The position numbers were made by a program, and so were the translations under genes. Of a DNA stretch of 64,000 bases, positions 9,577 through 18,698 are shown piece by piece. Under the pieces are notes generated by a model. It was not told where the DNA came from, ran no database searches, and saw only the letters and a list, made by a program, of their open reading frames with translations. The stretch is from Brotaphodocola faecis. GTDB taxonomy: Bacteria; Bacillota; Clostridia; Lachnospirales; Lachnospiraceae. The first letter of the stretch is position 1; every line of letters starts with the position of its first letter. Location: contig NZ_JBBMFJ010000013.1 in assembly GCF_040096075.1 (NCBI RefSeq), positions 1 through 64,000 of the forward strand, read 5' to 3'.

Positions 9577-10023
9577 ATGCAGACTTTTTTAAACGTTTTG
9601 CTGGTGATTCTGGTAATCGCAGTGATCGCTCTTGCGGTTCTGTACTTCTTAGGAAGAAAGCTCGAAAAGCGTCAGGTTGAGCAGCAGCAGCTTCTGGAGA
9701 TGTCCAAACAGACTGTTTCCATGCTGGTCATCGACAAAAAGAAAATGAAGATCAAAGATTCCGGTCTTCCAAAGATCGTTTACGAGCAGACCCCGAAGTA
9801 CATGCGCTGGGCAAAGGTTCCGGTTGTAAAGGCGAAGGTAGGTCCGAAGGTTATGACCCTGATGGCAGACGAGCGTGTATTTGCATCACTCCCGGTTAAG
9901 ACCGAGGCAAAAGTGGTTGTAAGCGGTCTTTACATTACCGAGATCAAGAGTGTCCGCGGTGGAGCAATCCCGCAGGCACCGAAGAAAAAAGGTTTCTTTG
10001 CGAGATTTAAAAAAGAAAATTAA
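9577..10023 (+). CDS. Small single-span membrane protein of unknown function
   Basis: I do not recognise this 148-residue protein. The chosen start (MQTFLNVLL) follows a good AATGGAGGT ribosome site. A longer reading from a GTG at 9481 would overlap the promoter. Residues 5-26 form one hydrophobic segment (LNVLLVILVIAVIALAVLYF), followed by a basic and Gln-rich stretch and a compact soluble domain rich in Lys/Val. The C-terminus ends in a basic tail (KKKGFFARFKKEN). The topology suggests a cytoplasmic domain anchored by its N-terminus. It is transcribed divergently from rpoB and closed by its own terminator. Confidence 0.75.
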   Translation: MQTFLNVLLVILVIAVIALAVLYFLGRKLEKRQVEQQQLLEMSKQTVSMLVIDKKKMKIKDSGLPKIVYEQTPKYMRWAKVPVVKAKVGPKVMTLMADERVFASLPVKTEAKVVVSGLYITEIKSVRGGAIPQAPKKKGFFARFKKEN

Positions 10024-10034
10024 ATCATGAAAGC

Positions 10035-10078
10035 AAAAAAGAAGAGGTAAGCGCGAAAGCGCCTGCCTCTTCTTTTTT
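10035..10078. terminator. Bidirectional terminator between convergent genes
   Basis: AAGAAGAGG pairs with CCTCTTCTT, with an inner GCGC-GAAA-GCGC hairpin. Runs of A on the left and T on the right give a U-tract in both directions. Confidence 0.85.
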
Positions 10079-10084
10079 AAGTTT

Positions 10085-10525
10085 TTATAATTCCAGCTTT
10101 GCGCAGCCCTTCGATGTCACATCCAGGACAATGCGGCAGTCGGAAACGTGATCGTAGTTGATATCGAGGGAATACTCCACTTCAACCTTTAAGTGATCAT
10201 CCTCTTCCTCAAAGCCGATCCGGCTGGTGGTCATCTCCACCAGCATCTCTCCCATGGGGGTGGCATAGTGGGTCTGGGTCTTTTTGTCCACCTCAAACAC
10301 CATATTGGCAGACACCGGTCCGCTCTTTTTAATCTCCAGCTTCCCAGGAGTCAGCTTCATGGTATTGCGGATGGTTCCGTCCATTCCTTCCATCACCTCA
10401 TCGTAAATCAGGTAATGCTTGTTATTCTTCCAGAAGTAATCCCCTGCGGTGATCACCTCCACCACGCCCTCGTCGTCCTCCATGGCCTGGAGGCCGCTTA
10501 AGCGGATCAGTACGTCTCTTGTCAT
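10085..10525 (-). CDS. DUF1934 family protein (YwiB-like)
   Basis: A 146-residue protein matching the DUF1934/YwiB family by its overall pattern: an N-terminal VLIRLSGLQ strand, the YLIYDEVMEGMDGTIRNTMKL segment, and C-terminal LEVEYSLDIN-like strands. The family folds as a lipocalin-like beta barrel of unknown ligand and has no assigned enzymatic role. It is the last gene of a ddl-murI-DUF1934 operon, 5 nt after murI. That position hints at an envelope-related role but does not establish one. No signal peptide is visible, so it is probably cytoplasmic. Confidence 0.8.
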   Translation of the reverse strand: MTRDVLIRLSGLQAMEDDEGVVEVITAGDYFWKNNKHYLIYDEVMEGMDGTIRNTMKLTPGKLEIKKSGPVSANMVFEVDKKTQTHYATPMGEMLVEMTTSRIGFEEEDDHLKVEVEYSLDINYDHVSDCRIVLDVTSKGCAKLEL

Positions 10526-10530
10526 AACCC

Positions 10531-11352
10531 TCAGTATTCCTCAATGTTAATCTTCTTGGTTTCCTTTACATCCTCCGGCAGGATGGAGCTTGCGAAATCC
10601 GTAAATTTTTCTGCCAGGTCGCTGACGAAAAACTGGTGTTTTTCTCCGGCAAATGGCGCAAACGGATCACGGCTCAGGCCATTCTCCGCAAGAAGTCCCC
10701 GAAGTTCAATGGCCGTTTCGTAAGCCGGATTTACCAGCGTCACATCTTCTCCCATCAGGCGCCGCATGGTAGAGCGCAGAAGCGGATAATGCGTGCAGCC
10801 CAGCACCAGCGTGTCAATGTATTTTTCCTTCAGCACGCTTAAATAGCGGGACGCAACCTCATCCGTCACCGGATCGTGAAGCCATCCCTCTTCCACCAGC
10901 GGGCAGAACAGCGGACAGGACTTTCCAAATACCTGGATACCCGGTTTCATCTTTTTCATAACTTCGGTATAGATGCCGCTGCCAATGGTAGCCTCCGTTC
11001 CGATAACACCGATCCGCCCATTACGGGTAGACTCTACCGCAGTCCGGGCGCCGGCATTGATCACGCCGATGATCGGAATGTCCGATTCTGCTGCCACGGT
11101 ATCCAGCGTCAGTGCCGTTGCCGTGTTGCAGGCAATGACGATGGCCTTGACCTCTTTGGTGCGCAGGAAGCGGATGATCTGGCGGGAATAACGCAGGATG
11201 GTGTCTCTTGACTTGCTTCCGTAGGGAACCCGGGCGGTATCTCCGAAATAGATGATCCGCTCATCCGGCAGCTGCCGCATGATTTCTCTCGCTACCGTCA
11301 GGCCGCCCACGCCGGAATCAAATACGCCAACCGGCGCGTTTCTGTCAATCAT
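10531..11352 (-). CDS. murI: Glutamate racemase
   Basis: Converts L-glutamate to D-glutamate for peptidoglycan synthesis in the cytoplasm. The 273-residue protein shows the signature VFDSGVGGLTVAREI near its N-terminus. Both catalytic cysteines sit in their motifs: ACNTATA (Cys75) and LGCTHYPLL (Cys186, with His188). Length is typical for the cofactor-independent racemase family. It follows ddl after only 5 nt, so the operon supplies both D-Glu and the D-Ala-D-Ala dipeptide to cell-wall assembly. Confidence 0.97.
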   Translation of the reverse strand: MIDRNAPVGVFDSGVGGLTVAREIMRQLPDERIIYFGDTARVPYGSKSRDTILRYSRQIIRFLRTKEVKAIVIACNTATALTLDTVAAESDIPIIGVINAGARTAVESTRNGRIGVIGTEATIGSGIYTEVMKKMKPGIQVFGKSCPLFCPLVEEGWLHDPVTDEVASRYLSVLKEKYIDTLVLGCTHYPLLRSTMRRLMGEDVTLVNPAYETAIELRGLLAENGLSRDPFAPFAGEKHQFFVSDLAEKFTDFASSILPEDVKETKKINIEEY

Positions 11353-11357
11353 ACTGC

Positions 11358-12416
11358 TTACCTCTCAAATGCCAGGTCGATGAGGCGGTCTACCAGCTCC
11401 GGCTTCGGGATGCCTGCTGCCTCCCAGAGCATCGGATACATGCTGATGGCGGTAAAGCCCGGCATGGTGTTGATCTCGTTGAAGATCACCTCGCCGTCGT
11501 TGGTGACAAAGAAGTCTACGCGGGACAGGCCGTAGCCGTCTACCGCGTTGAAGATCTTTGCTGCCGCCTCGCGGACCGCTTCCGCGGAATTGCCCGGAAG
11601 CTCCGGTCCAATGACGGTACGGGACTCTGCGTTGTTATACTTTGCGTCAAAATCATAGAACTCTGCTGCTGCCAGGATCTCACCGACGCCGGAAGCCTTT
11701 ACCGGTTTCTGGCCGCCGCCAAGAACCGCGCACTCTACTTCATGGCCCACAATGGTCTCCTCCACCAGAATCTTGCGGTCATGCTTTGCAGCCTCTTTTA
11801 AGGCCGCGATCAGCTCCTTCCGGTTTTCTGCCTTATTGACGCCGCGGGAAGAGCCTGCGTTGGACGGCTTTACAAATACCGGGTACTGGAAGTGAGTCTC
11901 TACCGCTGCCACCGGGATATCCATATCTTTTTCCATCTCCCAGCGCATCACCGGAACGTATTTTGCCTGACGGATGCCCAGGGTATCTACGATGATCTTG
12001 GTGTACAGCTTATCCATGGATACTGCGGAAGCCAGCACGCCGCAGCCTACATACGGGATCTTTGCCAGCTCGAACAGGCCCTGAACGGTGCCGTCCTCGC
12101 CATAAAGGCCGTGGAGTACCGGGAATGCCACATCAATCTTCTCTTCTCTGGTCACGCCATTCTCGGTGATCAGGGCGCACTTCCTGGTTGCGTCCGGGGA
12201 GATAACGACATCCACCTTGCTCTCTCTCCAGGCACCGGAGCGGATATCCTCCACGCTGTCTGCCTTCACCCAGTGGCCTTCCTCGGTAATGCCGATGAGG
12301 AGCAGGTCGTATTTTTCTTTATCTATCTGGTCAATCACATTTGCCGCAGACACACAGGATACTACATGTTCCGAAGACTGCCCGCCAAACAGGACTGCAA
12401 TTTTCTTTTTACCCAT
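11358..12416 (-). CDS. ddl: D-alanine--D-alanine ligase
   Basis: An ATP-grasp ligase that joins two D-alanines for the peptidoglycan stem peptide. The 352-residue protein has the N-terminal GGQSSEHVVSCVSA motif, FPVLHGLYGEDGTVQGLFEL, the ATP-grasp lysine region (PVFVKPSNAGSSRGVNKA) and the C-terminal metal-binding FNEINTMPGFT. The KNAESRTVIGPEL-like loop segment suggests an ordinary D-Ala-D-Ala ligase rather than a D-lactate ligase, but that inference is soft. It is the first gene of the ddl-murI-DUF1934 operon and is divergent from spoIIR. Confidence 0.96.
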   Translation of the reverse strand: MGKKKIAVLFGGQSSEHVVSCVSAANVIDQIDKEKYDLLLIGITEEGHWVKADSVEDIRSGAWRESKVDVVISPDATRKCALITENGVTREEKIDVAFPVLHGLYGEDGTVQGLFELAKIPYVGCGVLASAVSMDKLYTKIIVDTLGIRQAKYVPVMRWEMEKDMDIPVAAVETHFQYPVFVKPSNAGSSRGVNKAENRKELIAALKEAAKHDRKILVEETIVGHEVECAVLGGGQKPVKASGVGEILAAAEFYDFDAKYNNAESRTVIGPELPGNSAEAVREAAAKIFNAVDGYGLSRVDFFVTNDGEVIFNEINTMPGFTAISMYPMLWEAAGIPKPELVDRLIDLAFER

Positions 12417-12534
12417 AACAGATTCCCTCTCTTTTCCAAAATATCTGATTAATTATAACATATCTGTCAACACTTAAGAAGTGACAGGGTACACAAGAAT
12501 ACAAAGAATTCCCTGGCAGAAGGAGGCTTTTTCC

Positions 12535-13227
12535 ATGAAACCAAAATTCCGTGCACCTTCAGGTCCGCTCACACCGGATTACGCTCCTGCTGCACGCCGA
12601 ATCCTGTTCTTATCTCTCCTTCTTCTTTTCCTGCTGCTTACCATGGGAAACCTGCAGAAAAGCCGGGAAGCACTGGCAGACCGCATTGCCCCTTCCATCC
12701 TGCGCTTCCACATTCTCGCCAACAGTGATTCCCGGGAGGATCAGGCCGTGAAGCTGGAGGTGCGCAGCTTTCTTCTCGACTATATTCACGACCGGCTGCT
12801 GGAAACCGCCGACAGCAAGGAAGCTGTCACCACCTGGCTTTCCGAAAACAAACGCAGTCTGGAAACCGCCGCCGACAGCTTTCTCACAGAGAAACAGGCT
12901 CCCTATCAGGCCCGCCTTGATCTGGAGCGCACCTGGTTTCCTACCCGCGTCTACGACGGCCTGGTCGTTCCCTGCGGCACTTACGATGCCGTCCGCGTGA
13001 TTCTCGGAGACGGAAAAGGGCACAACTGGTGGTGTGTGCTCTACCCGCAGTTCTGCTTTCTGGATGAAGTCTGCAAAGAGATTCCGGAGGAGAGCCGAAA
13101 AGAGCTTCAGGAGAAACTGAATCAGGGCGATTATCCCCTGCTTGAGGATCACCGCCCTGATTTAAAAATTCAATTTTTCTTTTTCCCTTATCTGCAGCCG
13201 GCGCTGCCATCACACAATGCCGGCTGA
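12535..13227 (+). CDS. spoIIR: Stage II sporulation protein R
   Basis: The forespore-made signalling protein that triggers SpoIIGA to process pro-sigma-E in the mother cell. The chosen ATG follows AGGAGG at 12,521-12,526 and gives 230 residues. Residues about 23-40 form a membrane or signal segment (ILFLSLLLLFLLLTM). The conserved core LRFHILANSDSREDQAVKLEVR and the C-terminal VYDGLVVPCGTYDAVRVILGDGKGHNWWCVLYPQFCF block are diagnostic of the family. It shows that the organism belongs to a sporulating lineage. A sigma-F promoter would be expected, but I could not identify one convincingly. Confidence 0.93.
   Translation: MKPKFRAPSGPLTPDYAPAARRILFLSLLLLFLLLTMGNLQKSREALADRIAPSILRFHILANSDSREDQAVKLEVRSFLLDYIHDRLLETADSKEAVTTWLSENKRSLETAADSFLTEKQAPYQARLDLERTWFPTRVYDGLVVPCGTYDAVRVILGDGKGHNWWCVLYPQFCFLDEVCKEIPEESRKELQEKLNQGDYPLLEDHRPDLKIQFFFFPYLQPALPSHNAG
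13195..13226. terminator. Hairpin at the convergent ends of spoIIR and the TolC-like gene
   Basis: CAGCCGGC pairs with GCCGGCTG over the last codons and stop of spoIIR, followed by AATTTTATT. It probably ends transcripts arriving from both sides. Confidence 0.5.
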
Positions 13228-13230
13228 ATT

Positions 13231-14421
13231 TTATTCGACTGCTGCCAGGCCCTGAACACCCCAGTTGTAGGTTTCAATAGCCAGGCGCAGCGCGGTATCC
13301 GCGCTCTCATAGGAACTCTTTGCCTGATAATAGGAAATTTCGGTTCCAATATAATCAGACTCTCCGAGAAGTCCCATCTGGTACATGCGGGTATACTTGT
13401 CATGGGTCTTCTGGGCTGCCTGGAATCCGGCTTTTGCGCCTTCAAAGGCTTCTTTCTGTGTATACACATCGTTATACAGACGTTTCATCTCAATGGTCAG
13501 TTTCTGCTCGCCTTCCTCAATAATGCCAAGGCGGCCCTCAATGCTGGCATTGCTGGTACCCTTGGCAGAGGTACGCTGGCTGATCAGCGTAGTATTATTG
13601 CCGATGGCCTTCTTCGTGTCCTCTTCCAGGTTCATCTGGTCGATCAGCGACACATCGGTCTCCGGGATCGGAGCCAGCTCCGGGGAAGCATCCGCTGCCC
13701 ATCCAGTCAAGGTGCAGAGGTTCGGCTTTAACTGCAGCAGTCCGCCATCCAGTGATGCCACGGAGCTCGCCGCGGAAAGCTGATTCGTCTGGGCCGTCAG
13801 GACCTCCTGATCGGTAGCCATGCCGAGGGCATGTTTGTTCACCGCAATCTGATACTGCTTTGCGTAAAGCTCCTGCAGTTTTTCCAGTGTGTTGCGCTGC
13901 TTTAACAAGGAATCATAGGTGATCATCAGGGACTGAGCCGCTTTCGTAATCTGCTTTTCGCCTTTCTGAATGCTGGCCACAGTTTTCTGGCTGTACAGAT
14001 CCGTACTGCGCAGACCCGACGCAACCTTTCCAAGGATGATTTCCTGCATGGTGTAATTACCATAATTCATCATATTTCCCTGGTCTTTCGCGTCATCCTT
14101 CAGGCGTTTCATATTGCCGCTCAGGCTGTCCAGTTCCTGAATATTGCGGTCGAGCTTTTCTTTCGTTTCCCTCAGGTTTTTCCAGATTTCTGAAATGTTG
14201 CTGTTGTAGACATGCACCAGATCCGGGATTTCATCGTATTCCAGCACATTGTCCTGAAGTTTTGCCCAGGTTTCTGCATCATAGGTGTCCTCCGGGTTGC
14301 CGGTGACCGGGGCATACGCCGCAAACGCAGTCCCCGGCATTGCCGCAAGAAGCATGGTGCCGGCAAGCACCGCTGCTCCCACGCGTTTCAGATACGCCTT
14401 CCGGCTGCAATTTTTTCTCAT
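13231..14421 (-). CDS. TolC-like outer-membrane-factor homologue 2
   Basis: A secreted, strongly helical protein of the TolC/OEP type, last gene of the RND efflux operon. I choose the ATG giving MRKNCSRKAYLKR, with AAGGCGG 8 nt upstream; an upstream ATG overlaps the previous gene. A basic N-terminus and hydrophobic segment ending in AFA form a signal peptide. The mature protein begins with the motif WAKLQDNVLEYDEIPDLVHVYN, shared with the gene before it, and continues as long coiled-coil helices. The two genes are clearly tandem paralogues. In diderms TolC forms the outer-membrane channel. In a single-membrane cell its role is unclear; a wall-spanning conduit is only a guess. Confidence 0.82.
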   Translation of the reverse strand: MRKNCSRKAYLKRVGAAVLAGTMLLAAMPGTAFAAYAPVTGNPEDTYDAETWAKLQDNVLEYDEIPDLVHVYNSNISEIWKNLRETKEKLDRNIQELDSLSGNMKRLKDDAKDQGNMMNYGNYTMQEIILGKVASGLRSTDLYSQKTVASIQKGEKQITKAAQSLMITYDSLLKQRNTLEKLQELYAKQYQIAVNKHALGMATDQEVLTAQTNQLSAASSVASLDGGLLQLKPNLCTLTGWAADASPELAPIPETDVSLIDQMNLEEDTKKAIGNNTTLISQRTSAKGTSNASIEGRLGIIEEGEQKLTIEMKRLYNDVYTQKEAFEGAKAGFQAAQKTHDKYTRMYQMGLLGESDYIGTEISYYQAKSSYESADTALRLAIETYNWGVQGLAAVE

Positions 14422-14434
14422 CCTTCTCACCGCC

Positions 14435-15601
14435 TTATGATGCATTTGCCAGTCCGTTCAGTACCCACTCATAGGACTGGATTGCCTGAAGCAGGTTATA
14501 CTTTGCAATCTGAGTCTGGATCACGGCAGAATCGTACGCATACTTTCTGTTCAGATAATCCAGTCTTCCGATCATGCCAAGATGATACTGGCGCTCCGTT
14601 GTCTGCATGCTCTTTTCCTGCAGCTGTGCCTGTGCCTCCTTCAGCTCCATGGATGCCTTCGCTGCCAGTACATTCTGATAGCTGCTGGTCACGGAAGCCC
14701 CGATGCTCTGGGTATCCTCGCGGATTGTCTTTTCCAGAGTTTCTTTTGTATCGCTGCTCTTTGCGTTTTCCAGTTTCCGCTTGTTTACCTTCATGGTATA
14801 GCTGTTCTCCACTGCCTGCTCTTTATCCACTGCAGGATTCATGGATGCGATCCGGTTCAGATCCGGATCCGGCAGCTCGCCGACCTCCGGCCGGTCATCG
14901 TGTTTCCAGCCCAGGGCAACAAACAGTTTTTCCTGATTGTTTTCAATGGTATTCTGGTCATCCAGAATTGCCTTGTTGGCATTTCTTAAGTTTTCCTCCG
15001 CAGACAGCACATCCACATCGGTTGCCATGCCAAGAGACTGCTGGGTCTGAACACTCTGATAGGTTTCATTTAACAGTTCCTGATTTTTCTGGTCCAGCTC
15101 CAGCTGCAGCTGATTTACATAATACGCGATCATCTGCTGCTGCGCATTGGAGGTCAGCATCGCCTCGGCGGAAGCATAATTATAGTAATAAGTCATATAA
15201 TCATCCACTGCCTCATCGGCTGCTTTTCTCCAGTTATCAATCTGCATCTCGCTGGTTACAATGGCTGTCATGATCGTTGCGTAGGACGAATCATCCACAT
15301 CCGGGTAGCTCAGGCTCGACTGCAGATCATCTGCCAGTTCCCGGTAACGGTTTGCCCACTCATCATTGCTTTCGCCGTAATCCTTGCGGAACTTGCTTAA
15401 GTCAATGGCATTTTTCTGGACGGTCGCATTGTATTCGTGGATCAGGTCCGCAATCTCATCATACTCGATCTTGTTATCCTGTAATCTGGCCCATTCCTCT
15501 GCGCTGCGGGAGAACTCCGGGCTGGCAAGCGCCGTCATCGGCGCCGCCGTCATCATCACTCCGGCCAGTCCCAGAGACAATGCCTGTTTTAATCGTTTCA
15601 T
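14435..15601 (-). CDS. TolC-like outer-membrane-factor homologue 1
   Basis: A 388-residue secreted helical protein of the TolC/OEP type. A clear signal peptide (MKRLKQALSLGLAGVMMTAAPMTALA) is followed by WARLQDNKIEYDEIADLIHEYN and long amphipathic helices rich in Gln/Asn/Ala, as in TolC coiled coils. The internal pattern SLGMATDVDVLSAEENLRNA resembles the repeated helical-hairpin motif of outer membrane factors. It starts 28 nt after the RND pump stop and is followed at once by its paralogue, so the pair probably arose by tandem duplication. No beta-barrel segment could be judged by eye. Confidence 0.83.
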   Translation of the reverse strand: MKRLKQALSLGLAGVMMTAAPMTALASPEFSRSAEEWARLQDNKIEYDEIADLIHEYNATVQKNAIDLSKFRKDYGESNDEWANRYRELADDLQSSLSYPDVDDSSYATIMTAIVTSEMQIDNWRKAADEAVDDYMTYYYNYASAEAMLTSNAQQQMIAYYVNQLQLELDQKNQELLNETYQSVQTQQSLGMATDVDVLSAEENLRNANKAILDDQNTIENNQEKLFVALGWKHDDRPEVGELPDPDLNRIASMNPAVDKEQAVENSYTMKVNKRKLENAKSSDTKETLEKTIREDTQSIGASVTSSYQNVLAAKASMELKEAQAQLQEKSMQTTERQYHLGMIGRLDYLNRKYAYDSAVIQTQIAKYNLLQAIQSYEWVLNGLANAS

Positions 15602-15629
15602 CTAACATCCTCCGAAGCCGTCTGGCTTA

Positions 15630-18600
15630 TTAATCATAATGGGGTTCCGGTTTGCGTTTTGGGCTCATGACCTCATAGTAGATCGGCAGCATTAACAGTG
15701 CCAGGATCGTGGAAGCCACCAGGCCGCCCACATCTACCAGGGCCAGACCCTGCATGCTCTTACCGCTGTCGCCGTAGGCCAGCGCCATCGGGATCATGGA
15801 TACGACCGTGGTCAGGGTGGTCATCAGGATCGGGCGCAGACGGGTCGCGCCGGCCTCGATCAGGGCGGTGTCACGGTCCATCTCCGTACGGTACTGGTTT
15901 ACGGTATCGACATAAAGAATACCGTTGTTAACTACCGTTCCGACTAACATCAGGAATCCCAGCAGGGATACCATACTGATCGGGCAGTCGGCCAGATACA
16001 GAAGTCCGAAGGAACCGATCAGGGAGAACGGGATGGTGGTCATAACCATCAGGGAGAACTTCGGAGACTCAAACTGTGCTGCCATGACTACGAAAATCAG
16101 GAAGATTGCCGTAATGATGGCAGTTCCCAGGTTTCCGAACTCCTCCTTCATGCTCTCATCCTGAGAGTTCAATCCACGGGTGATGGTCGGGGTCAGGTGC
16201 TTGCTTACTACTTCATTGTATAACTTGTTCTCAATCGCGTCGATCTGGCGGGCATCATCGGTCGGAACATCACCGGTAATGGTCACCTGATACTGCTTAT
16301 CTTTTCTGGTGATAGTGTTCGGGCTATCCTGGAAGACAATGTCTGCCACATCTGCCAGAGCCACGGAGCCGCCTGCATTGTTTGCAAGGACGATGCCTTT
16401 TAATTTATCAATGGTGTCATACTCATCATCCGGGTACTCGACCATAACGCTGACATCCTCACCGTCTACGTTTAAGGTCGTTGCCTCTTTGCCGCCCAGC
16501 ATGCTGCTGACGGTGCCGGCGATCTGGATCGGGGTGATATTCTCGGCATTGGCCTTCACCGCATCAATGTTCAGCTTGACAACCGGTGCCGCATTCTCCA
16601 GGGTACTGTGTACCTTGGAAACCTCCGGGCGCTCTAACAGCTCTTTGGTGATCTGGTCGGATACACTCTTCAGCTCATCGTACTGGGTACCCTGTAAAAT
16701 GTACTCAATACCGGAGGTGCTGCTGGTCATGGTAGAAGAGGATGCCACATCCATAGAGATGTTCGCGCCTGCGATCTGGTTTAACAGCGGCTTCCACTCT
16801 TTGATGACCTCATTGGTCTCGCGCTTTCTGTCATCCTTTAAGTAGGCAGTCAGCGTTGCGCCGGAGCTGGTCATGGCAGACATACCGCTTCCGCCGGACG
16901 TTAACATGTAAGAATCCAGGTCTTCATCTGCAGTAACAATCTTCTCAACCTGCTCGTAAATCTTATCTTCCTCTTCCAGAGTCAGGCCCGGACGGGTCTC
17001 GATGGTAACGGAAATCTCGCCGGTATCATCGGAAACCATCAGCTCCATACGCAGCTGGGATGCCATCCAGAAGGCAGCCACCAGCAATGCGATGGAAGTG
17101 AAGATAACCGTTTTCTTTTTCGGAAGCAGCACCTTCATGATGCTGCGGTAGCCATTCTGCATGGCACGGATAATGCCTCCTACCGGAGAGTCTTCTTTCT
17201 CCTGCGGACGGTAGAAGCAGTAACACAGCGGAACGATGGTCATTGCGCTGATCAAGGATGCCACCATACAGAAGATGATGGTAAATCCTAACGGTTTAAA
17301 CATCTGGCCGGTCAGACCCTGTAACAGAGCCAGCGGCAGGAATACAACACAGGTGGTCACGGTACCGCCGATGATGGACTGCAGCACAATGCCGCTTCCC
17401 TCCAGGGCAGCTTCCCGGTAACCCACAATGCCTTTTCCTTTGGTGGAACGGAAACAGCTCTCCAGCACTACGATGGAGTTATCTACCATCATACCAACAC
17501 CGAGTACCAGGCTCGACAAGGTAACGACGTTTAAGGAGAAGCCCATGGCCTGGATCAGGATCAGGGCAGCCAGGATGGAGATCGGGATGGAAGTACCAAC
17601 GATCAGGGATGCCTTGAGCTCACCGAAGAACAGGAAGATGATCAGCATGGAAACCACAACTGCCATCACCATGGTCTGCATAACGCTCTTTAAGGAAGAG
17701 TTGATCTCATCACTGGTATCACTTACGGTGATGATCTCCAGGTTTTCATCTGCATCCATCAGGTTCTTGATGGTTTTCTTTACTTCTTTGGAAACATCCA
17801 CCGCAGATGCGCTCTGCTGTTTCTTGATACCGATGGAAATGGTATCCTCGCCGTTATAGCGGGCAATACTGCTTGCGTCCTCTTTCGCCATCTGTACGTT
17901 TGCGATATCGGACAGGTAAATGACATTGCCATTTCCCAAAGTCAGAGGAATGGACTTTAATAATTCTTCCGTATCATACTGGGTTCCGGCACTGACGGAA
18001 AGCTTCTGTCCGCCCACGATGGTATCGCCGGCCGGATAAGTGAAATCCGCGCTGCCGATGGCAGTAGCTACGGAAGCCAGATTTAAATGATACTGCTCCA
18101 GTTTTTCCGGAACCAGCTGTACTTGAATATACTCTTTCTGTCCACCGCTGATGCTGACATCGGTAACGGTGGTGATTTTCTCAAATTCCGGAACAATCTT
18201 GTTGTCTACATAGTTATAAAGGTCGGACTCAGCCTTGTTGTTGACCGCCAGGGACACGGTATCCATCTCATCGATGTTTAACTCCATGATCACCGGGGAG
18301 TTACAGTCATCCGGGAGATCTCCCTCCAGGGCGTCCATCTTCTTCTTTAAATCATCGTATGCTTCATCGATATCTTTACCGTAATCATACTGGATGATAA
18401 CCAGAGATACGTTCTCCATGGAACGGGACTGAATGGTATCAACACCGCTCAGAGAACCAATCTCATTCTCGATCTTCGTACTTACCAGATCGTTTACATC
18501 CTCCGGGCTGGCTCCCGGATATACGGAATACACGATAAGTACCGGCATTTCCATGGTCGGCATCAGCTCCAGCTTCGCGCCAAGAACAGACTGAAGACCG

Positions 18601-18671
18601 AACACGATCAGGCACAGGATTACCATGACCACGGTAACCGGCCGCTTCAGGACTGATTTTGTTAATCCCAT
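15630..18671 (-). CDS. RND-family efflux permease (AcrB/SwrC-like)
   Basis: A proton-driven inner-membrane exporter of the RND superfamily, 1013 residues, the usual length. Two six-helix halves each carry a large extracytoplasmic loop. The start MGLTKSVLKRPVTVVMVILCLIVFGL, the PGASPEDVNDLVSTKIENEIGSLSGVD segment, and the proton-relay helix GVGMMVDNSIVVLESCFR are typical. Compared with AcrB, the second relay Asp of helix 4 is Asn (VDN) and the helix-10 Lys site reads VVNNGILYVD. This looks like the pattern of Gram-positive SwrC-type pumps, recalled rather than checked. It lies between the adaptor gene and two TolC-like genes, so the operon encodes all three parts of a tripartite pump. Substrate unknown. 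Confidence 0.92.
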   Translation of the reverse strand: MGLTKSVLKRPVTVVMVILCLIVFGLQSVLGAKLELMPTMEMPVLIVYSVYPGASPEDVNDLVSTKIENEIGSLSGVDTIQSRSMENVSLVIIQYDYGKDIDEAYDDLKKKMDALEGDLPDDCNSPVIMELNIDEMDTVSLAVNNKAESDLYNYVDNKIVPEFEKITTVTDVSISGGQKEYIQVQLVPEKLEQYHLNLASVATAIGSADFTYPAGDTIVGGQKLSVSAGTQYDTEELLKSIPLTLGNGNVIYLSDIANVQMAKEDASSIARYNGEDTISIGIKKQQSASAVDVSKEVKKTIKNLMDADENLEIITVSDTSDEINSSLKSVMQTMVMAVVVSMLIIFLFFGELKASLIVGTSIPISILAALILIQAMGFSLNVVTLSSLVLGVGMMVDNSIVVLESCFRSTKGKGIVGYREAALEGSGIVLQSIIGGTVTTCVVFLPLALLQGLTGQMFKPLGFTIIFCMVASLISAMTIVPLCYCFYRPQEKEDSPVGGIIRAMQNGYRSIMKVLLPKKKTVIFTSIALLVAAFWMASQLRMELMVSDDTGEISVTIETRPGLTLEEEDKIYEQVEKIVTADEDLDSYMLTSGGSGMSAMTSSGATLTAYLKDDRKRETNEVIKEWKPLLNQIAGANISMDVASSSTMTSSTSGIEYILQGTQYDELKSVSDQITKELLERPEVSKVHSTLENAAPVVKLNIDAVKANAENITPIQIAGTVSSMLGGKEATTLNVDGEDVSVMVEYPDDEYDTIDKLKGIVLANNAGGSVALADVADIVFQDSPNTITRKDKQYQVTITGDVPTDDARQIDAIENKLYNEVVSKHLTPTITRGLNSQDESMKEEFGNLGTAIITAIFLIFVVMAAQFESPKFSLMVMTTIPFSLIGSFGLLYLADCPISMVSLLGFLMLVGTVVNNGILYVDTVNQYRTEMDRDTALIEAGATRLRPILMTTLTTVVSMIPMALAYGDSGKSMQGLALVDVGGLVASTILALLMLPIYYEVMSPKRKPEPHYD

Positions 18672-18698
18672 TGATGTTTTCCTCCTTCTGCTCTCACA

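Noticed and set aside
12440..12475. TTGACA plus TATAAT as the ddl promoter
   Set aside because: The spacing is only 7 nt, which cannot form a functional -35/-10 pair. Another -35 could not be chosen with confidence.
12481..12534. Sigma-F promoter before spoIIR
   Set aside because: GGGTACACAA partly fits a sigma-F -10, but no matching -35 lies at the right distance.
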